A DNA stretch of 64,000 nt from Pseudomonas sp. MYb118 (lineage in GTDB: Bacteria > Pseudomonadota > Gammaproteobacteria > Pseudomonadales > Pseudomonadaceae): assembly GCF_040947875.1 (NCBI RefSeq), contig NZ_JBFRXN010000002.1:2356001-2420000 (forward strand), written 5' to 3'. Below, in pieces: positions 56,876 to 64,000 of this stretch. Position 1 is the stretch's first letter. Each line of letters starts with the position of its first letter. Under the pieces are notes generated by a model. That model was not told the origin of the DNA. It saw only the letters and a program-made list of their open reading frames with translations, and did not search any database. The position numbers were made by a program, and so were the translations under genes.

Positions 56876-58138
56876 TCACTCGGGAGAGTGGAAGCTCAGG
56901 CTGTAGTTCACGGCTTTGGCGCCCGGATCGAGAATGTCCAGGGCGATGTGGATCGGTGTTTGCGGTGGCATTTCTGCCATGCCTTCGAGGTCGCCGCCCA
57001 GGTATTCACCGGGCTTGAAGCGACGACTGGCGATCAGGTGACCGTTGAGGTCGGCAAAACGCAGTTCCAGCAGCGGGAAAGGCTGGGAGAACGGTGCGCG
57101 GTTATAGATGATCGCATCGACCACCAGCGCGCCGTTGAACTCCGGATGGCTGCGCACCACCAGGTTGCTGCTCTTGATTTTCGCGATGTCGACCTTGGAC
57201 GGCACCGTGCAGCCGATTTGCGGGCACAGTTGCTGGAACCAGGGGCGGTACTGATCCTGGCGGGCCAGCTCGTCGAAATGGTAGGCAATGTACTGGCCGA
57301 CCAGCGCGCCGGCGCCGAGCAGGATCAGCAGCAGCCAGAGAAAGCGCCGACCCCAGGGCGAGCGGCGGCGTTGCCAGTCGAGTTGCAGTGGGTCGTCGGT
57401 CAGGTCCTGCAGGACTTCGGAGCGCATCGCCGGTTCGCGGCGCTTGCGCAACGGTTCGATGGACGGCAGGTTATCGTCGAGATCATCGTCGGCTGCCGAC
57501 AGGCGTTCGTGGTGGAGCGGCAGCGGCAGCGGCGCTTCGAGCGGGTCATTCAGGCGCAGTTGCGCCGGTTGCGGTGCGTCATCCGGTTCTTCGTCCAGGT
57601 CCTCGGGCTCGAGGGACAGCGAGGGTTCGGTGCGCGAGGATTTTTCCGGCTCGACGTAGGGTTCGACATCCGGCTCTGGGGTGATCGAGGTCTCGACGGT
57701 GTCGGCCATTTCCGCGCGATCGTCGGCCGGTTCGCTGAACAGGCTGTCGGACCAGGGCTCGATGTCCGGCTCGTGGGTGTCCCGACGCGCGCTCAGACTG
57801 TCTTCGCGATGGCGACCGAACTCGGTGCTCGGCTGGATTTCCCGTTGTTCGAGCCGGGCGAGTTCGCCGTCCAGGTCGAGGGTGTCCAGATCCAGTTCAG
57901 CGGCGCTCCACTGCTTCTGACTGATGGCTCGTGGTTCCGGCTCTGTCACTTCGCTCAGCGGCGGGGCTACGGGCGTCACCGTTTCCTTGCCGGCCTGTTC
58001 CAGCAGCTGCTTGGCGGCATTGAACACTTGCAGGCACGAGCCGCAACGAACCACCCCACGGGCCACGCTCAATTGAGCATGGCTGACGCGGAAGCTGGTT
58101 TGGCAATGCGGGCACTGGGTGACGAAGCTATCGGTCAT
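56876..58138 (-). CDS. Zinc-ribbon and DUF3426 membrane protein
   Basis: A 420-residue protein. An N-terminal MJ0042-type zinc ribbon (CPHC at 9-12 and CGSC at 32-35) is followed by a long, acidic, Glu/Pro/Asp-rich region (about 55-250), one membrane helix (RFLWLLLILLGAGALVGQYI, about 272-291) and a C-terminal DUF3426 domain (about 300-420). The likely topology is a cytoplasmic N-terminus and periplasmic C-terminus. The function is unknown. It lies 30 bases downstream of prmA, a conserved pairing in pseudomonads. Confidence 0.87.
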   Translation of the reverse strand: MTDSFVTQCPHCQTSFRVSHAQLSVARGVVRCGSCLQVFNAAKQLLEQAGKETVTPVAPPLSEVTEPEPRAISQKQWSAAELDLDTLDLDGELARLEQREIQPSTEFGRHREDSLSARRDTHEPDIEPWSDSLFSEPADDRAEMADTVETSITPEPDVEPYVEPEKSSRTEPSLSLEPEDLDEEPDDAPQPAQLRLNDPLEAPLPLPLHHERLSAADDDLDDNLPSIEPLRKRREPAMRSEVLQDLTDDPLQLDWQRRRSPWGRRFLWLLLILLGAGALVGQYIAYHFDELARQDQYRPWFQQLCPQIGCTVPSKVDIAKIKSSNLVVRSHPEFNGALVVDAIIYNRAPFSQPFPLLELRFADLNGHLIASRRFKPGEYLGGDLEGMAEMPPQTPIHIALDILDPGAKAVNYSLSFHSPE

Positions 58139-58168
58139 GCGGCGATCCGGATTATGCAGGCGTCCATT

Positions 58169-59047
58169 CTAGCGCCGACGGCCAGTGATGCGCACCCAGC
58201 CGTCACGATTGGCGATCGGATCCAGGTCGAAGTCTTGTGCGTAGGCAGCGGCGACTTCTTCGCCTTGTTCGGCAAGGATGCCCGAAAGTGCCAGGCGACC
58301 ACCTGGCTTGACCAGGCCGGACAGTTGCGGGGCCAGGGAGACCAGCGGGCCGGCAAGGATGTTGGCCACCAGCACGTCGGCCTGAACCTGCGGCAAATCT
58401 TCTGGCAGGTACAGCGGGAACAGCTCTTCGGCGATGTTGTTGCGCCCGGCATTATCGCGGGAGGCTTCCAGCGCCTGCACGTCGATGTCGGTGCCGACCG
58501 CTTCCTTCGCGCCCAGCAGCAGGGCGGCAATGGCCAGGATCCCCGAGCCGCAACCGAAGTCCAGCACGTTGCAGTCCTTGAGATCCTGGCCGTCGAGCCA
58601 TTCCAGGCACAGTGCGGTGGTCGGGTGGGTGCCGGTGCCGAACGCCAGGCCCGGATCGAGCAGCAGGTTGACCGCATCGGCTTCGGGGGCGGCGTGCCAG
58701 CTCGGCACGATCCACAGGCGCTGGCCAAAACGCATCGGCTGGAAACCGTCCATCCAGCTGCGTTCCCAGTCCTGATCTTCGATGACTTCGCTGTGATGCT
58801 CGGGCAGCGGGCTGCCGGTCAGCAGTTCAAGGTGGGCCAGCACGGCCGCGGCCTCGGTACCGCCTTCGAACAGGGCCAGCAAGTGCGTGTGCGACCACAG
58901 CGGCGTGGTGTTGAGCTCCGGCTCGAAGATCGGCTGGTCTTCGGCGTCCATGAAGGTCACCGACACGGCGCCCACTTCGAGGAACGCGTCTTCGTAGGTT
59001 TCGGCTTGTTCTGGGCTGATGGCGAGACGGACTTGCAGCCAAGGCAT
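58169..59047 (-). CDS. prmA: Ribosomal protein L11 methyltransferase PrmA
   Basis: A 292-residue SAM-dependent enzyme that trimethylates ribosomal protein L11. It starts [16 protein letters not shown]; the SAM loop [36 protein letters not shown] and the catalytic [16 protein letters not shown] are all present. Start 59047 gives the family N-terminus. A REP pair and the accC terminator separate it from accC upstream. Confidence 0.96.
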   Translation of the reverse strand: MPWLQVRLAISPEQAETYEDAFLEVGAVSVTFMDAEDQPIFEPELNTTPLWSHTHLLALFEGGTEAAAVLAHLELLTGSPLPEHHSEVIEDQDWERSWMDGFQPMRFGQRLWIVPSWHAAPEADAVNLLLDPGLAFGTGTHPTTALCLEWLDGQDLKDCNVLDFGCGSGILAIAALLLGAKEAVGTDIDVQALEASRDNAGRNNIAEELFPLYLPEDLPQVQADVLVANILAGPLVSLAPQLSGLVKPGGRLALSGILAEQGEEVAAAYAQDFDLDPIANRDGWVRITGRRR

Positions 59048-59171
59048 GGCGGGCACCTTTGAAAAATATTGATTGCAGCCTAGCGGCCTGCGAGAAGCGC
59101 GCAAGTTTACGCGAGCGCGCGGGGTTTGTGGGAGTGGCGTTCAGCAAGCAGCTCTGCTGCAAGCAGTACTG

Positions 59172-59260
59172 GTGGGAGCGAGCCTGCTCGCGATGGCGGA
59201 GTGTCAGAAACATATTTTTTGACTGGCACACCATTATCGCGAGCAGGCTCGCTCCCACAG
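59172..59260. repeat. REP pair between accC and prmA
   Basis: Facing GGGAGCGAGCCTGCTCGCGA copies lie directly after the accC terminator. The spacer contains a TATTTTTTGA stretch. Confidence 0.85.
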
Positions 59261-59286
59261 GAAAAAGAGGTGCGTTGAAGAAACAA

Positions 59287-59310
59287 CAAAGCCGCCCGAA
59301 GGCGGCTTTG
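59287..59310 (-). terminator. Terminator of accB-accC
   Basis: A perfect 10-base stem (CAAAGCCGCC and its complement) with a 4-base loop begins about 19 bases after the accC stop codon, followed on the minus strand by TTGTTTCTTC. The shape is a rho-independent terminator. Confidence 0.85.
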
Positions 59311-59328
59311 TCATGGGCCGGTTGAAGC

Positions 59329-60687
59329 TTAGTGCTTGTCGCCAGCGAGCTTGTGTTCCAGGTAGTGGATGTTGATCCCACCCTTGCAGAAGCCTTCGTC
59401 ACGAACCAGATCACGGTGCAGCGGGATGTTGGTCTTGATCCCGTCGACCACGATTTCGTCCAGCGCATTGCGCATGCGCGCCATGGCTTCGTCACGGCTG
59501 GCGCCGTAGGTGATCAGCTTGCCGATCAACGAGTCGTAGTTCGGCGGAACGGCATAACCGCTGTACAGGTGCGAATCGACGCGAACGCCGTTGCCGCCTG
59601 GTGCGTGGAAATGCTTGACCGTACCCGGGCTTGGCATGAAGGTTTTCGGGTCTTCGGCGTTGATCCGGCATTCCAGCGCGTGACCGCGGATGACTACGTC
59701 ATCCTGGGTGAACGACAGCTTGTTGCCGGCGGCGATGCTGAGCATCTCCTTGACGATGTCGATGCCGGTGACCATTTCCGAAACCGGGTGCTCTACCTGG
59801 ACACGAGTGTTCATCTCGATGAAGTAGAAGCGGCCGTTTTCGTACAGGAACTCGAAAGTGCCTGCGCCACGGTAACCGATGTCGATGCACGCCTTGACGC
59901 AGCGAGCGAACACTTCCTGGCGAGCCTTCTCGTCGATGCCCGGTGCCGGCGCTTCTTCGAGAACTTTCTGGTGACGGCGCTGCAACGAGCAGTCACGGTC
60001 GCCCAGGTGCACGGCGTTGCCCTGGCCATCGGACAGGACCTGAACTTCCACGTGACGTGGGTTGGTCAGGAACTTTTCCAGGTAGACCATCGGGTTGCCG
60101 AACGCTGCGCCCGCTTCGGAGCGGGTCAGCTTGGCCGACGAAATCAGGTCTTCTTCCTTGTGCACAACGCGCATGCCGCGACCACCACCGCCGCCAGCGG
60201 CCTTGATGATCACCGGGTATCCGACTTCGCGACCGATGCGCAGGGCGGTTTCTTCGTCTTCAGGCAGCGGGCCGTCGGAACCTGGAACGGTTGGCACACC
60301 GGCTGCGATCATGGCGTGCTTGGCCGAAACCTTGTCGCCCATCAGGCGAATGGTCTCGGCTTTCGGACCGATGAAGGCAAAGCCGGAGTTCTCGACCTGC
60401 TCGGCGAAATCAGCGTTTTCCGCGAGGAAACCGTAGCCTGGGTGAATGGCGGTAGCGCCGGTCACTTCAGCCGCGGCGATGATTGCCGGGATGTGCAGGT
60501 AAGAGTGGGCAGCCGAAGCTGGACCGATGCAGACGGATTCGTCTGCCAGGCCCAGGTGCATCAGCTCTTTGTCGGCCTTGGAGTAAACGGCGACGGTCTT
60601 GATGCCCATCTCTTTGCAGGCACGCAGAATACGCAGTGCGATCTCACCGCGGTTGGCGATCAGAACTTTTTCCAACTTCGCAGTCAT
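59329..60687 (-). CDS. accC: Acetyl-CoA carboxylase, biotin carboxylase subunit AccC
   Basis: A 452-residue ATP-grasp enzyme that carboxylates biotin on AccB in the first step of fatty-acid synthesis. Motifs: [20 protein letters not shown] at the N-terminus, the ATP loop [33 protein letters not shown] and [17 protein letters not shown]. The ATG at 60687 follows GGAGAAACTTTG. It lies 17 bases after accB. Confidence 0.97.
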   Translation of the reverse strand: MTAKLEKVLIANRGEIALRILRACKEMGIKTVAVYSKADKELMHLGLADESVCIGPASAAHSYLHIPAIIAAAEVTGATAIHPGYGFLAENADFAEQVENSGFAFIGPKAETIRLMGDKVSAKHAMIAAGVPTVPGSDGPLPEDEETALRIGREVGYPVIIKAAGGGGGRGMRVVHKEEDLISSAKLTRSEAGAAFGNPMVYLEKFLTNPRHVEVQVLSDGQGNAVHLGDRDCSLQRRHQKVLEEAPAPGIDEKARQEVFARCVKACIDIGYRGAGTFEFLYENGRFYFIEMNTRVQVEHPVSEMVTGIDIVKEMLSIAAGNKLSFTQDDVVIRGHALECRINAEDPKTFMPSPGTVKHFHAPGGNGVRVDSHLYSGYAVPPNYDSLIGKLITYGASRDEAMARMRNALDEIVVDGIKTNIPLHRDLVRDEGFCKGGINIHYLEHKLAGDKH

Positions 60688-60704
60688 CAAAGTTTCTCCG
60701 CGGT

Positions 60705-61169
60705 TCAAACGATGGTGAACAGCGGTTGGTCGTACTCAACCGGCTGGCCGTCTTCGACGAGGATGGACTCGATCACACCGCTGGTTTCAGCTTCGATGTG
60801 GTTCATCATCTTCATGGCTTCGACGATGCACAGGGTGTCGCCTTTCTTCACGGTCTGGCCGACTTCAACGAAGGCAGGCGAGGTTGGCGAAGATTTGCGA
60901 TAGAAGGTACCGACCATCGGCGAACGGGCAACGGTGCCGTTCAGCGCAGGTGCGGCGGCAGCAGCCGGGGCAGCAGCGGCAGCCGGAGCGGCGGCAGCGG
61001 CAGGCGCGGCAACCGGAGCAGCCACAGGTGCCGGGGCATAGTACTGCTGGGCTGGAGTCTTGCTGTTACGGCTGATGCGTACGGACTCTTCGCCTTCCTT
61101 GATCTCGAGCTCGTCGATGCCGGACTCTTCCAGCAATTCGATCAGTTTCTTAACTTTACGGATATCCAT
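60705..61169 (-). CDS. accB: Acetyl-CoA carboxylase, biotin carboxyl carrier protein AccB
   Basis: A 154-residue biotin carrier. A short N-terminal domain is followed by an Ala/Pro-rich flexible linker (about 46-76) and a biotinyl domain with the target Lys120 in [12 protein letters not shown]. The linker is encoded by a low-complexity GCN repeat that can cause alignment slips. It is in operon with accC, 25 bases downstream of aroQ. Confidence 0.97.
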   Translation of the reverse strand: MDIRKVKKLIELLEESGIDELEIKEGEESVRISRNSKTPAQQYYAPAPVAAPVAAPAAAAAPAAAAAPAAAAAPALNGTVARSPMVGTFYRKSSPTSPAFVEVGQTVKKGDTLCIVEAMKMMNHIEAETSGVIESILVEDGQPVEYDQPLFTIV

Positions 61170-61194
61170 GAATCATCAACTCCCAAAGGGTCGG

Positions 61195-61650
61195 TCAGGG
61201 GCGTATAGCCTGTTGTTCAAGCTGCTCCAGGGCGGCCTCCAGGGCCAGTCGATAACCGCTGGCGCCAAGGCCGCAGATCACTCCCACCGCTGCGTCGGAG
61301 AAGTAAGAGTGATGGCGGAAAGGTTCGCGTTTGTGCACGTTGGACAAATGCACTTCGATGAATGGGATGCTCACCGCCAGCAGCGCGTCACGTAATGCGA
61401 CACTTGTGTGTGTAAAAGCTGCTGGATTGATCACGATGAAGTCCACGCCTTCGCTACGCGCTGCGTGAATCCGGTCGATCAATTCGTACTCGGCGTTGCT
61501 TTGCAGGTGCAGCAAATGGTGGCCGGCGGCACGGGCTCGTTGTTCCAGGTCCTGGTTGATCTGCGCCAGTGTCGTGGCACCGTAGGTGCCCGGTTCGCGG
61601 GTGCCGAGCATGTTCAGGTTGGGGCCGTGCAGCACCAATAGGGTCGCCAT
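61195..61650 (-). CDS. aroQ: Type II 3-dehydroquinate dehydratase AroQ
   Basis: A 151-residue enzyme that dehydrates 3-dehydroquinate in the shikimate pathway. It starts [20 protein letters not shown], with [18 protein letters not shown] and [21 protein letters not shown], including the active-site Tyr, Asn and His. The start at 61650 follows AAGGA; an in-frame ATG 9 codons upstream is less likely. It heads the aroQ-accB-accC operon. Confidence 0.97.
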   Translation of the reverse strand: MATLLVLHGPNLNMLGTREPGTYGATTLAQINQDLEQRARAAGHHLLHLQSNAEYELIDRIHAARSEGVDFIVINPAAFTHTSVALRDALLAVSIPFIEVHLSNVHKREPFRHHSYFSDAAVGVICGLGASGYRLALEAALEQLEQQAIRP

Positions 61651-61989
61651 CTGCTGTTCCTTGTTATCCGATTGCATTTGTCAGAACCCGGCGACTATGC
61701 CGCAAAGCCTTTGTGACTGTCCAGTTCTATGCAATAGCCAGCACGATGGCCGATGTTTGCGCGAGATATGTGACTGGGTGATTAAATCCGGTCAGTTTGA
61801 GGATGTTTGTGTATTGGAGTTGGGGGAGGATAGCGGAGAGTTGTGGATTGCGCTGGGGCGCAGGTGAAAGGGTGGACGAGCTGGCCTCATCGCGAGCAGG
61901 CTCGCTCCCACACTTGTTCTGAGTGCGCAGTTCCACTGTGGGAGCGAGCCTGCTCGCGATGCGCTCCCCCAGTCACCCAATGATTTGGA
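61651..61989. other. Intergenic region upstream of aroQ
   Basis: A 339-base gap between the chemoreceptor gene and aroQ. It holds a REP pair at its right part; the left 230 bases should contain the promoter of aroQ-accB-accC, but no clear -35/-10 pair could be chosen. No small gene is supported. Confidence 0.5.
61888..61960. repeat. REP pair (inverted)
   Basis: Facing GCGAGCAGGCTCGCTCCCAC copies with a spacer of about 22 bases, 30 bases after the end of the chemoreceptor gene. Confidence 0.85.
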
Positions 61990-63936
61990 TCAGATCCGAA
62001 ACGCCTGAACCGCCGTATCCAGCCGCCCACCCAGCACCAGCAAATGCTCCCCTTGCTCACGCCCCTCACCAATGCGCAGCAGGTTATCCCCGCCCAATTG
62101 ATGAATCCGCTCGCTGTGATCGCGGATTTCACTGACCGCACCGCTTTGTTGCGCGGTGACATCAGCGATGCGGATAGCGGTGTCGGCGATGGTCTGGATC
62201 GCACCGACGATTTTATCCAGCGCGCCGTCCGCCGCCTGGGCCTGGTTGGCGGTGGCTTCGGCGTGTTCGACCTGGGCGCGCATGCCTTCGACCGATTCTC
62301 GCGCCGCACTTTGCAGCCCGGCGATCAGGGTCTGGATTTCCGCCGTGGCGCCCGCCGTGCGTTGCGCCAGCGAGCGAACCTCTTCGGCGACCACGGCAAA
62401 CCCGCGGCCCATTTCCCCGGCGCGGGCCGCTTCGATGGCGGCGTTCAATGCCAGCAGGTTGGTCTGGTCGGCGATCGAGCGGATCACCGTCAGGACGCCA
62501 CCGATGGTCGCCGACTCTTCGGCCAGGTGTTCGATCATCTGCGCGTTGCCTTGCACTTCCTCGACTAGCGCGTGCAGGCCGGTGAGGCTCAGGCCGATGA
62601 CTTCCTGGCCATGTTCCACTGCCAGCCCGGCATGGCGGCTGGCGTCGGCGGCCTGGCTGGCATCGCCGGCGACCTGCTGGATGGTGGCTTCCAGTTCACC
62701 GAGCGAGTCACGGATCAGCGCGGTATCGCCGGCCTGGTGTTCGGCGCCGTTGTGCAGGTCGTTGCTCAGTTCGGCCAGGGTGCGGCTGCTGCCCGCGACC
62801 TGTTCGGCGTTAAGGCGGATGGTGCCCACGAGGTCAGCGAGGTAGGCACGCAAGCGATTGAGCGAGGCCTGGATGTCATGCAGTTCGCGGTTGGTCTTGC
62901 CCAGTTCGATGTCCTGGCTGAAGTCGCCTTCGGCCCAGGTCGACAGCGCGGGGGCGAGGTTGGTCAGGGTCCGTGCCAGACGCCGTTGCAGGGTGTCGAT
63001 CAACAGCGCGATGAGCAGGATCAGGCCGATCATCACCCCTTGCATCAGGCGCACCTCGCCCTGGATCTGGCCATGCTGGGCACGCACCACCGGCTCCAGC
63101 CCGGCGATGGCCTGCTGCACTTCGGTGATTTTCAGGTGCGTGGCGGCGCTGAGGTCGGCGCGCTTCTGGATCTGCTCGCGGGTGCGCTCAAGCTCGGCGG
63201 GGTAGCGGGTCAGCAGGCTGTTGAGTTCGCGCTTGAGGCCAACGCCGGCATCTTCGGCTTCGGCTTTTTCGGTGTTCTCCAGGCCCATCATCGCGGCGAA
63301 ATCGTCGGAACCCGATTCGGCGGTGCTGGCCACGCCCAGCAGCGGCAGCGTGTTCAACACTTCGGCCTGGGTGCGGATGTTGGTGACTTCGCGTTCGACG
63401 TCCGCCGCCAGTTCGCTGCGCCCACTGCTGACCAGCTTGTCCCGGGCCAGGGACAATTTGCCCAGGTGCTGGGACGCGGTCAGCAGTGGTGTCAGATAAG
63501 TCGCGTGACCGCTGGCGTACTGGCTGAGCTGATCGAGGCTGGCCCCCAGCTCCCGTTCGGCTTGCAGCAGCAGGGCTTGCGGGTCACCGGCGAGCTTGCC
63601 GGCGGCGAGCAGGTCGGTCTTGCTGAATTCATCGAGGTTCTTGAGGCTGGGGCGCAGGGTGTCGGCCAGGGTCGGCGGCAACTCTGCGAGTTCCTTTTGC
63701 AGTGATTCGATGGCCTGGCTGGCGCTGCTCAGGCGCAAGGCATCACCACTGGCGAGGTAGTCTTCGACGTTACGCGCCACTTCGTTCTGAAACTGCTGGG
63801 ACAATCCCAGGTAACGCTCCATCAGCAGATACGGGCGTTCCAGGGCTTTTTGTGACCACCACAGCGTAGCGCCAAGGGCTACGCACACGGCGACCAAAAG
63901 AAGGGTATTGAGATTGGTCAGCAATTTAAGGCGCAT
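61990..63936 (-). CDS. Methyl-accepting chemotaxis protein (CtpL-like)
   Basis: A 648-residue chemoreceptor. A membrane helix ([21 protein letters not shown], about 8-28) is followed by a large helical periplasmic domain (about 30-300), a second helix ([19 protein letters not shown]), a HAMP-like segment and a signalling domain with the hairpin tip [29 protein letters not shown]. Position beside aroQ, length and the long all-helical sensor domain fit CtpL of P. aeruginosa, linked to phosphate taxis; the ligand here is not proven. The thiol-disulfide gene that I recall lying between ctpL and aroQ in P. aeruginosa is absent. Confidence 0.85.
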   Translation of the reverse strand: MRLKLLTNLNTLLLVAVCVALGATLWWSQKALERPYLLMERYLGLSQQFQNEVARNVEDYLASGDALRLSSASQAIESLQKELAELPPTLADTLRPSLKNLDEFSKTDLLAAGKLAGDPQALLLQAERELGASLDQLSQYASGHATYLTPLLTASQHLGKLSLARDKLVSSGRSELAADVEREVTNIRTQAEVLNTLPLLGVASTAESGSDDFAAMMGLENTEKAEAEDAGVGLKRELNSLLTRYPAELERTREQIQKRADLSAATHLKITEVQQAIAGLEPVVRAQHGQIQGEVRLMQGVMIGLILLIALLIDTLQRRLARTLTNLAPALSTWAEGDFSQDIELGKTNRELHDIQASLNRLRAYLADLVGTIRLNAEQVAGSSRTLAELSNDLHNGAEHQAGDTALIRDSLGELEATIQQVAGDASQAADASRHAGLAVEHGQEVIGLSLTGLHALVEEVQGNAQMIEHLAEESATIGGVLTVIRSIADQTNLLALNAAIEAARAGEMGRGFAVVAEEVRSLAQRTAGATAEIQTLIAGLQSAARESVEGMRAQVEHAEATANQAQAADGALDKIVGAIQTIADTAIRIADVTAQQSGAVSEIRDHSERIHQLGGDNLLRIGEGREQGEHLLVLGGRLDTAVQAFRI

Positions 63937-64000
63937 CGCGGACTACCAACGGCAGAATGGTAAGCCCGAGAAGTTATTGCGATTGTGTTACACGGTTATG

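Overview
The window is chromosomal DNA of a Pseudomonas, most likely from the P. fluorescens complex. The evidence is GC-rich coding sequence, a gene order (aroQ-accB-accC-prmA-dusB-fis-purH-purD-retS, and urt/ure genes) that matches what I recall around retS in P. aeruginosa, and 17 copies of the inverted GGGAGC...GCTCGCGA palindromes typical of fluorescent pseudomonads. No rRNA, tRNA, CRISPR array, transposase or prophage was seen.

Layout. 1-5.4 kb: end of an AsmA-family gene, a ferritin-like protein, a family I.1 lipase, an EamA exporter, a PsiF protein and an AI-2E-type permease. 5.5-8.4 kb: a chaperone island with a short Hsp70 divergent from cbpA-cbpM. 8.6-15.4 kb: one 2285-residue gene with a toxin-like N-terminus, three leucine-rich-repeat blocks and a C-terminal NEL-type E3 ubiquitin ligase domain. 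15.5-26.9 kb: urea use, with ureD-ureA-pitA-GNAT-ureB-ureC and urtABCDE, all leftward. Each operon is preceded by a sigma-54 -24/-12 element, and NtrC-like sites lie further upstream. The accessory genes ureEFG are not here.

Two DUF4329 genes are tied to the urea genes by position. A single-unit gene (20254) diverges from ureD, and a giant gene of nine tandem units (26979-32911) diverges from urtA. The single-unit protein and unit 1 of the giant carry a JAMM-like metal-site constellation, while units 2-9 have lost it. The giant gene is interrupted by one frameshift at a run of seven A.

33-38.3 kb: a leftward copper module (DUF2946, PCuAC, Met-rich DUF2946, OprC-type TonB receptor, PepSY membrane protein). 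38.5-47 kb: cobalamin synthesis, with cobK-cbiD-cobL leftward and cobG-cobH-cobI-(cbiG-cobJ fusion) rightward. Three unrecognised but mutually similar proteins of about 250 residues lie between and beside these (41744, 47173, 47992). 48.7-64 kb: mostly core genes, all leftward: marC, retS, purD, purH, fis, dusB, a zinc-ribbon DUF3426 protein, prmA, accC, accB, aroQ and a CtpL-like chemoreceptor.

The main accessory content is the NEL ligase, the DUF4329 pair and the three-member unknown family. Promoters, metal sites and repeat units were read by eye; no alignment, structure prediction or database search was run.
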